Source: Spirochaetaceae bacterium (GTDB lineage: Bacteria > Spirochaetota > Spirochaetia > Treponematales > Breznakiellaceae). From it: a DNA stretch of 6,286 nucleotides. Every line of letters begins with the position of its first letter. The stretch's first letter is position 1. The notes below the pieces were generated by a model, which had not been told where the DNA came from, did not search any database, and was given only the letters and a program-made list of their open reading frames with translations. Location of the stretch: contig JAITHF010000017.1 of assembly GCA_031280115.1 (NCBI GenBank), forward strand, positions 1 through 6,286, read 5' to 3'. The position numbers were made by a program, and so were the translations under genes. Shown here piece after piece: positions 1 through 4,879 of this stretch.

Positions 1-1
1 A

Positions 2-616
2 GGCTCCCTCCTCCTTACCCGAAACCTCGCCCCAATCCCCCGGGGCCCTCAAATCTTTCTTGAGGCCCTCATCGGCTTTGGGGATAATTTTTCCGCCCGG
101 TATTTCGGCAGCCGCGCCAGCGTGTACGGCCACTATGTGGGGACGGTGTTTCTCTTTATTCTGTTTGCCAATATCATACCCGCGTTTTCGCCCCTGTCGA
201 TTTCGGCCTTCGGCATTGAGCCGCCTTTTACGATAAAGCCGCCCACAAGGGATATAAACCTCACCGCGGCGCTGGCGTTCCTGTCGATTATGCTGGTGCT
301 GGCAGGAGGGCTCCGGGCCCGGGGCCTCAAGGGGTGGGCGCTGAAACTCTTTACCCCCGCGCCCATGATGCTTCCCTTTAACATTCTCGAATACGTTATC
401 CGCCCCCTCTCCCTGTGCCTCCGGCTCTTCGGCAACATTCTCGGCGGGTTTATCATCATGCTGCTTGTGGAGGGCGCCCTTCCGGTGCCGTTTGTTATCC
501 CGGCGGCACTGTCCGTCTATTTTGATTTCTTTGACGGCCTCATTCAAGCGGTGGTGTTTGCGTTCCTGACGACCCTGTTTATTTCCGAAGCCCTGGGAAC
601 CTCCGCGGAAGAGTAG
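2..616 (+). CDS. atpB: F0F1 ATP synthase subunit a, C-terminal part (5' end outside window)
   Basis: Membrane subunit a of the F-type ATP synthase forms the ion half-channels beside the c-ring. The frame is open from base 2 to the TAG at 614-616, giving 204 residues. The GTG at 122 is probably internal, because the upstream residues (PQIFLEALIGFGDNF) already read like subunit a. The signature LRLFGN is present; its Arg (codon 422-424) corresponds to the essential E. coli R210. IQAVVF near the end carries the Gln (545-547) matching E. coli Q252. At least four hydrophobic segments are visible. The E. coli E219 position appears to hold Phe (GGFIIM) and the H245 position Asp (YFDFFDG); I recall similar acidic forms in some anaerobes, but this is unchecked. 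No atpE or atpF follows: the next gene is convergent aat, so atpB ends its transcription unit. Family assignment is firm; coupling ion is unknown. Confidence 0.93.
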   Translation, partial: GSLLLTRNLAPIPRGPQIFLEALIGFGDNFSARYFGSRASVYGHYVGTVFLFILFANIIPAFSPLSISAFGIEPPFTIKPPTRDINLTAALAFLSIMLVLAGGLRARGLKGWALKLFTPAPMMLPFNILEYVIRPLSLCLRLFGNILGGFIIMLLVEGALPVPFVIPAALSVYFDFFDGLIQAVVFAFLTTLFISEALGTSAEE

Positions 617-658
617 GCGCCGGTGCCGGAGGCGCGAAAAAGAGAGGCCGCGGAGGGA

Positions 659-1462
659 TTAAGAAGAAAAGGTCGGCGGGCGCAGGGGCGGGTAGATAAC
701 ACTCCAGCTGCCCCGGCGGTCTATGATGTCGGTGAGCCGGTAATTCGGGCTGTCTTTCAGGGGGTATCTCAGGGACAGGGTTTCACGGAGCAGCGGCAGG
801 AACTCGCGTTTCGGCATTTCTATTGCCCCTAAACTTGCAAGGTGGTCCGTATACACCTGGCAGTCTATAAATTCCACGCCGTCGTCGAAAAGCAGCCGCG
901 CAAGGGAAAGGAACGCGGCTTTGGATGCGTTTGAGGATTTGGCGAACATGGACTCCCCAAAGAAAACCGCCCCCAGGCGCATCCCGTAACAGCCGCCTTC
1001 CAGTTTCCCGTCTGCATAACTTTCGGCGGAATGGGCCCAGCCGAGATGGTGCATACGGGTATACGCGGCGATAACGTCGTCAGTAATCCAGGTGCCGTAC
1101 TGGTCAGGCCGGTACATGGCGGCGCAGTTTCTGATAACCCCGTCAAAATCCCTGTCAAGGCCGAGCTCAAAGCGCCTTTGCTTAAAGACCTTTTTCATGG
1201 AGCTTGAAATATGCAGGTTTTTCGGGAAAAGCACCATCCGGGGGTCCGGAGACTGCCAGAGAATAGGGTCGTCAGGGTTATACCACGGAAATATGCCCTG
1301 TTCATACGCGGAAAGAAGCATCCCCGGGGAAAGATTCCCCCCGATAGCCACGATGCCGCCCCGCTGGGCGTCCGGCTCGGGGAAAGCGTACCGGTCGTAT
1401 TCGCTGAGATAGGGGAAATCCGGATCCGGGCCCCGGCCCGGGCAGCGTTTCATGCGCTTCAT
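659..1462 (-). CDS. aat: Leucyl/phenylalanyl-tRNA--protein transferase
   Basis: Cytoplasmic enzyme that transfers Leu or Phe from aminoacyl-tRNA to proteins starting with Lys or Arg, making N-degrons for ClpS/ClpA. At 267 residues it is slightly longer than E. coli Aat (about 234). Family motifs appear in order: GGNLSP (41-46), GIFPWY (56-61), SPDPR (71-75), TWI (124-126), AHSAES (143-148), FFGESMF (167-173), SKAAF (180-184), IDCQ (199-202) and HLASLGA (207-213). The ATG at 1462 is the first start in frame; a second ATG at 1453 is possible. No in-frame ATG, GTG or TTG lies between 1462 and the clpA stop. There is no good Shine-Dalgarno sequence before either ATG, so translation may depend on coupling to clpA 40 bases upstream. 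It runs in the same direction as clpA and clpS and is probably the last gene of that unit. The TAA is 42 bases from the end of convergent atpB. Confidence 0.95.
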   Translation of the reverse strand: MKRMKRCPGRGPDPDFPYLSEYDRYAFPEPDAQRGGIVAIGGNLSPGMLLSAYEQGIFPWYNPDDPILWQSPDPRMVLFPKNLHISSSMKKVFKQRRFELGLDRDFDGVIRNCAAMYRPDQYGTWITDDVIAAYTRMHHLGWAHSAESYADGKLEGGCYGMRLGAVFFGESMFAKSSNASKAAFLSLARLLFDDGVEFIDCQVYTDHLASLGAIEMPKREFLPLLRETLSLRYPLKDSPNYRLTDIIDRRGSWSVIYPPLRPPTFSS

Positions 1463-1506
1463 CCGCGGACCAGGCCGCCAAACAGCGGGCCTCTTCTGGC
1501 GCTCAT
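1459..1506 (-). other. 15-codon mini-ORF bridging clpA and aat by two ATGA overlaps
   Basis: A short frame, [15 protein letters not shown], starts with an ATG (1506-1504) that overlaps the clpA TGA (1505-1503) as ATGA. It ends with a TGA (1461-1459) that overlaps the aat ATG (1462-1460), again as ATGA. This could act as a relay for reinitiating ribosomes, which would fit the missing Shine-Dalgarno sequence before aat. The peptide resembles nothing I recognise, and two overlaps can arise by chance, so it is recorded as a possible translational element rather than a gene. Confidence 0.3.
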
Positions 1507-4064
1507 GGTTCTTTGGGGGCGATTTTCAGTATCCGTTCCACTTCGTATTTTGAATACTTCATGGCCCTTGATATTTCATCCACGGTCCAGCCCATGCGGG
1601 CAAGTTTTATGATGCTCTCCTTCCCCGTTCCCACAGGCGGCTCCCCTTGGGAGTCCTCGGCCTCTTCTTCCGCAGGCGCCGCGCCGTCCAAAGGGGCGCC
1701 GGCCTTGGCAAGGCGCGGCGGTTCAGGCGGCAGGGCTTCCTCGGTTACGGTTATGGCGTACTTGTTGTCCGCATAATCCGCCATGGCCTTCCCGCCGCAG
1801 CTTAAACGGCCAAAAAGCACCTCGTCCACAAAGAAGGATTTTATCTTTTCCTCAATAAGGCGGCCTACGTTGCGGGCGCCGAACTCGCGGCTGTACCCCT
1901 CTTCGGCAAGGCGCGCTACACAGGCATCAGTAACCGTAACCCCCACCCGCTTTTCCGCAAGCTGTTCTTGGAAAAGGGCCAGTTCTTTACGCACGATAGA
2001 GGCCATGATGTCTTGGGAAAGGTGGCTGAAGCGGACCACTGCGTCAAGCCGGTTGCGGAATTCGGGGGTAAACGTCTTGTCCACCGCGTCCTGCACCGCT
2101 GACTCGTCAACGTTCCGGTCCCCAAAGCCGATAAGGTTCCGCCCTATGTCCCGGGCGCCGGCGTTGCTGGTCATTATAAGCACCGCGTTCCTGAAATCCG
2201 CCTTTCTGCCGTTGTTGTCCGTAAGGGTCGCGTAATCCATAATCTGAAGCAGAATGTTATAAATATCCTGATGGGCTTTCTCGATTTCGTCCAGCAGAAC
2301 CACCGCGTGGGGCTGTTTGCGTATCGCGTCGGTGAGGAGCCCCCCTTCCTCGTACCCCACATACCCCGGCGGGGAACCGATGAGGCGGGAGACGGTGTGC
2401 TTTTCCTGATATTCGCTCATGTCAAAGCGGTGCATGGAAACCCCCAGAATATCCGCGAGGCTTCGGGCAAGTTCTGTTTTGCCCACGCCCGTAGGCCCCA
2501 CAAAGAGAAAGTTTGCCACCGGCTTACCCTCGGCTCTGAAACCCGCTCTGGAGCGCTTGACCGCCTTGACCACCGCGGCGACCGCCTGGTCCTGCCCGAA
2601 AAGGCGGGCTTTCAGTTTTTCCTCAAGGGCCCGCAGTTTATCTTTCTCGCTTTCCCCCACCGAGCGCTCCGGTATCCGGGCGATGCGGGACACGACAGAT
2701 TCAATCTGGGGAAGCCCGATCTCAATAAGCTCCACCGTGCCTTCCTGCACCGAAACCCCCTTGGCGACAATTTCTTCGGCAATGGTTTTCGCCTTCTTGT
2801 ACGACTGGATGCGGGCGAACGCGCCGGCTTCGTCAATCACGTCGATCGCTTTGTCAGGGAGCCTGCGCTCAGTGATAAACTGGGACGCAAGGCGCACCGC
2901 CCCTTCCACGGCCTCGTCGCTGTAATGAACCTTGTGGTACTCCTCGTATTTAGGCACCAGCCCCTTGAGAATGGCGATGGCGTCGTTTTCGCTGGGCTCG
3001 GCAATGTCAATTTTCTGGAACCTTCGGGACAGGGCCCGGTCCTTATCAAAGAACTTGCTGTATTCCTCATGGGTAGTGGAGCCGATACACCGTATCTTAC
3101 CGGAGGTGAGCGCCGGCTTGAGGAGGTTGGAAGCGTCCAAGGCGCCGCCTGAAACAGAGCCCGCGCCTACAAGCGTATGAATCTCGTCGATAAAGAGTAT
3201 CGCTTTCTCCCGTTTAAGGATTTCCTCGATAACCCGTTTAATCCGCTCTTCAAAATCCCCCCGGTACTTGGTGCCGGCAACCAGCGCGCCCATATCAAGG
3301 GAAAATATAGAAAAGTCCTTGAGAATAGGCGGCACGTCCCCGTCTACAATGCGCTGGGCAAGCCCCTCGGTAATGGCGGTTTTGCCCACCCCGGAATCGC
3401 CTACATGGACGGGGTTATTCTTGAGCCTCCGGCAGAGCACCTGAATTGTGCGGTCAAGCTCCATTTCCCTGCCTATGACCGGCTCCAGTTTATGGTCCCG
3501 GGCAAGCGCGGTAAGTTCTGTTGCGTACCGTTCCAAAGCGCTCCGTTTGCCTTTGCCCTTCTGCGCCGGGTCGCCTGTATCCTCGTCAGAGGAGTCATCC
3601 TTGCCGTTTTTATTATATCCGAAAGGGTGGTCCCCGTCGTTTTCAAAGCCGTGGGAAAGCACGTTAAGAAGTTCCAGCCGCTTTACCCCGAGTTTACGCA
3701 GAGAATAGGCGCAATAGTTTTGTTCCTGATCATAGAGCGAGACCAGAATGTCCGCTACGTCAAGGGTCTGTTTTTGGGAAGACTGGCTTTGAATGACCGC
3801 TTGCTCAATGACATTTTGGAAACCCACTGTTTGAAACGGCTCCTTGTCATTCTCCACAACTTGCAGCTTGTTTTTGAAATAGTCTTCCATGTCGTGCCTC
3901 AGCGAATCTAAATTCGCGCCGCACGCCGAAAGTATTCCCTGCACCTCATCGAAGGCCAGCGCCGCGTACAAGATGTGTTCCGGGGTCAGGTACTCATGAT
4001 TGCGTACCTTAGCCTCATTGTAAGCAGCGTTTATGATGGCCTGTACATGGCCGCTGATTTTCAT
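1503..4064 (-). CDS. clpA: ATP-dependent Clp protease ATP-binding subunit ClpA with extra C-terminal tail
   Basis: Hexameric AAA+ unfoldase that feeds substrates, including ClpS-delivered N-degron proteins, to the ClpP peptidase. Its 853 residues compare with 758 in E. coli. Residues 1-140 are the Clp N-domain, where ClpS docks, followed by a charged linker (141-175). AAA+ module 1 has Walker A GDSGVGKT (222-229; Ser where GEPGVGKT is usual), pore loop KYRG (266-269) and Walker B LFIDE (290-294). Module 2 has Walker A GPTGVGKT (523-530), pore loop GYVG (567-570), Walker B VVLLDE (588-593) and sensor-2 GAR (729-731). The ClpP-docking loop reads IGF (645-647). The absence of a long middle-domain coiled coil argues against ClpB or ClpC. 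The ordinary protein should end near 775; residues 776-853 are extra. The ATG at 4064 follows GGGAG (4075-4071) by six bases, a good ribosome site. It has its own promoter candidate and lies between clpS and aat. Confidence 0.96.
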   Translation of the reverse strand: MKISGHVQAIINAAYNEAKVRNHEYLTPEHILYAALAFDEVQGILSACGANLDSLRHDMEDYFKNKLQVVENDKEPFQTVGFQNVIEQAVIQSQSSQKQTLDVADILVSLYDQEQNYCAYSLRKLGVKRLELLNVLSHGFENDGDHPFGYNKNGKDDSSDEDTGDPAQKGKGKRSALERYATELTALARDHKLEPVIGREMELDRTIQVLCRRLKNNPVHVGDSGVGKTAITEGLAQRIVDGDVPPILKDFSIFSLDMGALVAGTKYRGDFEERIKRVIEEILKREKAILFIDEIHTLVGAGSVSGGALDASNLLKPALTSGKIRCIGSTTHEEYSKFFDKDRALSRRFQKIDIAEPSENDAIAILKGLVPKYEEYHKVHYSDEAVEGAVRLASQFITERRLPDKAIDVIDEAGAFARIQSYKKAKTIAEEIVAKGVSVQEGTVELIEIGLPQIESVVSRIARIPERSVGESEKDKLRALEEKLKARLFGQDQAVAAVVKAVKRSRAGFRAEGKPVANFLFVGPTGVGKTELARSLADILGVSMHRFDMSEYQEKHTVSRLIGSPPGYVGYEEGGLLTDAIRKQPHAVVLLDEIEKAHQDIYNILLQIMDYATLTDNNGRKADFRNAVLIMTSNAGARDIGRNLIGFGDRNVDESAVQDAVDKTFTPEFRNRLDAVVRFSHLSQDIMASIVRKELALFQEQLAEKRVGVTVTDACVARLAEEGYSREFGARNVGRLIEEKIKSFFVDEVLFGRLSCGGKAMADYADNKYAITVTEEALPPEPPRLAKAGAPLDGAAPAEEEAEDSQGEPPVGTGKESIIKLARMGWTVDEISRAMKYSKYEVERILKIAPKEP
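1521..1619 (-). other. Helix-turn-helix-like segment at the C-terminus of ClpA
   Basis: Residues 816-848 of ClpA follow a Pro/Ala/Glu-rich linker (about 776-814). They read as two or three amphipathic helices with the pattern [18 protein letters not shown], then [12 protein letters not shown] Gly at the first turn and a Tyr-Ser-Lys turn before the last helix give the spacing of a small HTH, like the 'hydrophobic-G-x-S/T-x-x-E-I-A' units of LuxR or sigma-4 domains. This is pattern recognition only. The segment could bind DNA, or could serve as a protein-interaction domain. Confidence 0.5.
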
Positions 4065-4070
4065 TTCCTA

Positions 4071-4075
4071 CTCCC
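4071..4075 (-). promoter_or_regulatory. Ribosome binding site of clpA
   Basis: GGGAG on the minus strand lies six bases before the clpA ATG (4064-4062). A second purine run, AGGAA, directly abuts the start codon and is too close to serve. Confidence 0.6.
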
Positions 4076-4078
4076 GCC

Positions 4079-4096
4079 CTGGGCTTAGAACCCCAG
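4079..4096 (-). repeat. Small hairpin in the clpA leader
   Basis: CTGGG (4079-4083) and CCCAG (4092-4096) form a 5-bp stem with an 8-base loop in the predicted clpA 5' leader, just upstream of the ribosome site. It has no T-tract, so it is not a terminator. It could be a minor translational or stability element, or chance. Confidence 0.25.
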
Positions 4097-4123
4097 ATCT
4101 GTAAGGTTTTATATCTATACTAT

Positions 4124-4152
4124 ACTATATATATAACAAAACTTCATAACAA
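4124..4152 (-). promoter_or_regulatory. Candidate sigma70-type promoter for clpA
   Basis: On the minus strand a -35 box TTGTTA (4152-4147) is followed after exactly 17 bases by a -10 box TATAGT (4129-4124). It sits in a strikingly A+T-rich stretch (4101-4160) within otherwise G+C-rich DNA. A second TTGTTA (4139-4134) could pair with TAGATA (4117-4112) at 16 bases. Such a promoter would let clpA and aat be expressed independently of clpS. The boxes match the consensus well, but A+T-rich DNA gives such matches easily. Confidence 0.5.
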
Positions 4153-4160
4153 AAAAATTA

Positions 4161-4496
4161 TTATATCGGTTCTATGATACATTTAAGGGGAAATTCGTAC
4201 TGGCGCGCCAGATCGTGGACCTGTTTGACTTTTGTTTGGGCAATATCCCGGGGATACTGCCCGGCCACGCCCCGTCCGATCCGGTGCACTTCAAACATGA
4301 TCTGCTCCGCCTTGCTGCGGTCTTTATGAAAGATGAGCATAAGGACTTCAACGACGAATTCCATGGTGGTAAAATGGTCGTTCAAGAGAATCACCCGGTA
4401 TTCCTCAGGCTCCTTAATTTTAATTTTTTCTTTTTTGCGGGTTTCAATTCGAGTATCCCCGCCAGTAGGTAACGGCATACCTTTACCATACCCCAA
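4161..4496 (-). CDS. clpS: ATP-dependent Clp protease adaptor ClpS
   Basis: Small adaptor that binds N-terminal Leu, Phe, Trp or Tyr and delivers the substrate to the ClpA N-domain. From a TTG start (4496-4494) the product is 111 residues; E. coli ClpS has about 106. The core YRVILLND (33-40), then HFTTMEFV, matches E. coli YKVILVNDDYTPMEFV. N39, D40, T43 and M45 fit the N-degron pocket residues N34, D35, T38 and M40, and H71 (VHRIG) fits H66. The C-terminal LARQYEFPLKC is also typical. TTG is preferred because a strong GGGAGG (4507-4502) lies five bases upstream. Alternatives are a GTG at 4541 (126 residues) behind AGGAAG, or an ATG at 4478 (105 residues) without well-spaced signal. Residues 16-30 are basic and probably form the flexible N-terminal extension needed to regulate ClpA. 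It is upstream of clpA with a 96-base gap. Confidence 0.95.
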   Translation of the reverse strand: MGYGKGMPLPTGGDTRIETRKKEKIKIKEPEEYRVILLNDHFTTMEFVVEVLMLIFHKDRSKAEQIMFEVHRIGRGVAGQYPRDIAQTKVKQVHDLARQYEFPLKCIIEPI

Positions 4497-4501
4497 AATC
4501 C

Positions 4502-4507
4502 CCTCCC
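4502..4507 (-). promoter_or_regulatory. Strong Shine-Dalgarno supporting the TTG start of clpS
   Basis: GGGAGG on the minus strand, within AGGGAGGGG, is five bases from the in-frame TTG at 4496. The competing GTG at 4541 has AGGAAG (4550-4545) with similar spacing, so the start is not certain. Confidence 0.5.
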
Positions 4508-4553
4508 TAACAACCCCCTGCGCCCCCTTCGGGGGATTCACGTGCTTCCTGTA

Positions 4554-4581
4554 GCGATAGGGTTTGCAAGTTTAGTCACAA
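4554..4581 (-). promoter_or_regulatory. Weak promoter candidate upstream of clpS
   Basis: TTGTGA (4581-4576) and TATCGC (4559-4554) are spaced by 16 bases on the minus strand. The -10 box is poor. If it is used, transcription would begin near 4547, inside the ribosome site of the upstream GTG, which would favour the TTG or ATG start of clpS. Confidence 0.25.
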
Positions 4582-4603
4582 CCCAGAAGTTGCGCCTCAG
4601 CGG

Positions 4604-4630
4604 GCTTCGATGGCGTTAGTGGCGCGAAGC
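4604..4630. repeat. Inverted repeat upstream of clpS
   Basis: GCTTCG (4604-4609) and CGAAGC (4625-4630) form a 6-bp stem with a 15-base loop. No T-tract follows on either strand. It overlaps the end of the small ORF (stop 4616-4618). Significance is unclear. Confidence 0.3.
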
Positions 4631-4879
4631 AGGAAGCCGTTGGTTGGGGGTTTGGGGGAACTGGTTCCCCCAAATTCTTCCCAAAGAGGCGCGAAAGCGC
4701 CGGTAAAAAAGCCCCCAAATTCTCTTAAAGAGGCGCGCGGCGCAGGTTTTTTTGGCGGCCTCAAGGTTAGGCCCGATAGTAAGGGCGGAACGGACAGCGT
4801 TTCCCGCAAAGCCGCCTACGGCGGCTCCGGCTATCGGGTTGCCGGCTATGGTTCCGGCAGCAGCGCCGCCTTTTTTCAT
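4616..4879 (-). CDS. Small glycine-zipper protein, translationally coupled to the upstream gene
   Basis: I do not recognise a family. The 87-residue frame starts with an ATG (4879-4877) that overlaps the TGA of the upstream gene (4878-4876) as ATGA. GGAG (4891-4888) is eight bases upstream. After MKK, residues 4-29 are almost only Gly, Ala, Ile, Val and Thr, with two GxxxGxxxG zippers: G5/G9/G13 and G18/G22/G26. This is typical of tightly packed membrane helices in small toxins, bacteriocins and pore-forming peptides. Part of it is coded by a 15-bp tandem repeat. From about residue 46 the character changes to Arg/Trp-rich sequence (KRIWG and GRIWG) coded by the 26-27 bp direct repeats. The original C-terminus may have been replaced or extended by repeat DNA. 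An in-frame upstream ATG at 4897 would add six residues, but the coupled start fits better. Confidence 0.5.
   Translation of the reverse strand: MKKGGAAAGTIAGNPIAGAAVGGFAGNAVRSALTIGPNLEAAKKTCAARLFKRIWGLFYRRFRASLGRIWGNQFPQTPNQRLPASRH
4651..4674. repeat. Long perfect palindrome between clpS and the accessory pair
   Basis: TTTGGGGGAAC (4651-4661) and GTTCCCCCAAA (4664-4674) are perfect reverse complements of 11 bp separated by only two bases (10 bp with a 4-base loop if folded). It is the strongest hairpin in the window. Neither strand shows a clear run of T after it, so it is not a standard intrinsic terminator. It looks more like a REP-type palindromic repeat, with one arm continuing into the neighbouring direct repeat. 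Confidence 0.65.
4667..4737. repeat. Imperfect direct repeat of 26-27 bp, two copies
   Basis: Copy 1 (4667-4693) and copy 2 (4712-4737) both start CCCCCAAATTCT and end AAAGAGGCGCG, differing in the middle (TCCC against CTT). Copy 1 leads into a stem GGCGC (4688-4692), GAAA loop, GCGCC (4697-4701); the loop is of the GNRA type. On the minus strand both copies translate within the small ORF, giving a repeated RIWG. The arrangement suggests a dispersed intergenic repeat family rather than protein-selected sequence. Confidence 0.6.
4810..4826. repeat. Seven-bp inverted repeat with TAC loop
   Basis: AGCCGCC (4810-4816) and GGCGGCT (4820-4826) can fold with a three-base loop. It lies inside the Gly/Ala-coding part of the small gene, so GGC and GCC codon runs may explain it. 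Confidence 0.35.
4827..4856. repeat. 15-bp imperfect tandem repeat coding the glycine zipper
   Basis: CCGGCTATCGGGTTG (4827-4841) is followed directly by CCGGCTATGGTTCCG (4842-4856). In the minus-strand small gene each unit is five codons and gives the repeated IAG of TIAGNPIAG. It suggests zipper growth by duplication, or simple codon constraint. Confidence 0.4.

Noticed and set aside
122..616. GTG 122 as the true start of atpB.
   Set aside because: The frame is open upstream to base 2 and the preceding residues fit subunit a, so the gene is cut by the window edge.
617..658. Possible terminator between atpB and aat (GCGCC 617-621 with GGCGC 631-635).
   Set aside because: The stem is only 5 bp with a 9-base loop, and the run after it on the plus strand is A, not T; on the minus strand the T-run precedes the stem.
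2271..3152. Long plus-strand frame of 293 codons opposite clpA.
   Set aside because: It lies wholly within the conserved clpA coding region, has no recognisable domain, and is best explained as a shadow of G+C-rich codon bias.
3177..3911. Plus-strand frame of 244 codons opposite the first half of clpA.
   Set aside because: Same reason: an antisense shadow of a well-supported gene, with no family features.
1503..4064. ClpC or ClpB instead of ClpA.
   Set aside because: There is no long coiled-coil middle domain between the AAA+ modules, and clpS and aat are direct neighbours.
4651..4674. Strong palindrome as an intrinsic terminator for the accessory pair.
   Set aside because: No T-tract follows on the minus strand (CCCCCAACC) or clearly on the plus strand (TTCTTCCC).
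4667..4737. CRISPR array.
   Set aside because: Only two imperfect copies, a very short interval between them, and no cas genes nearby.
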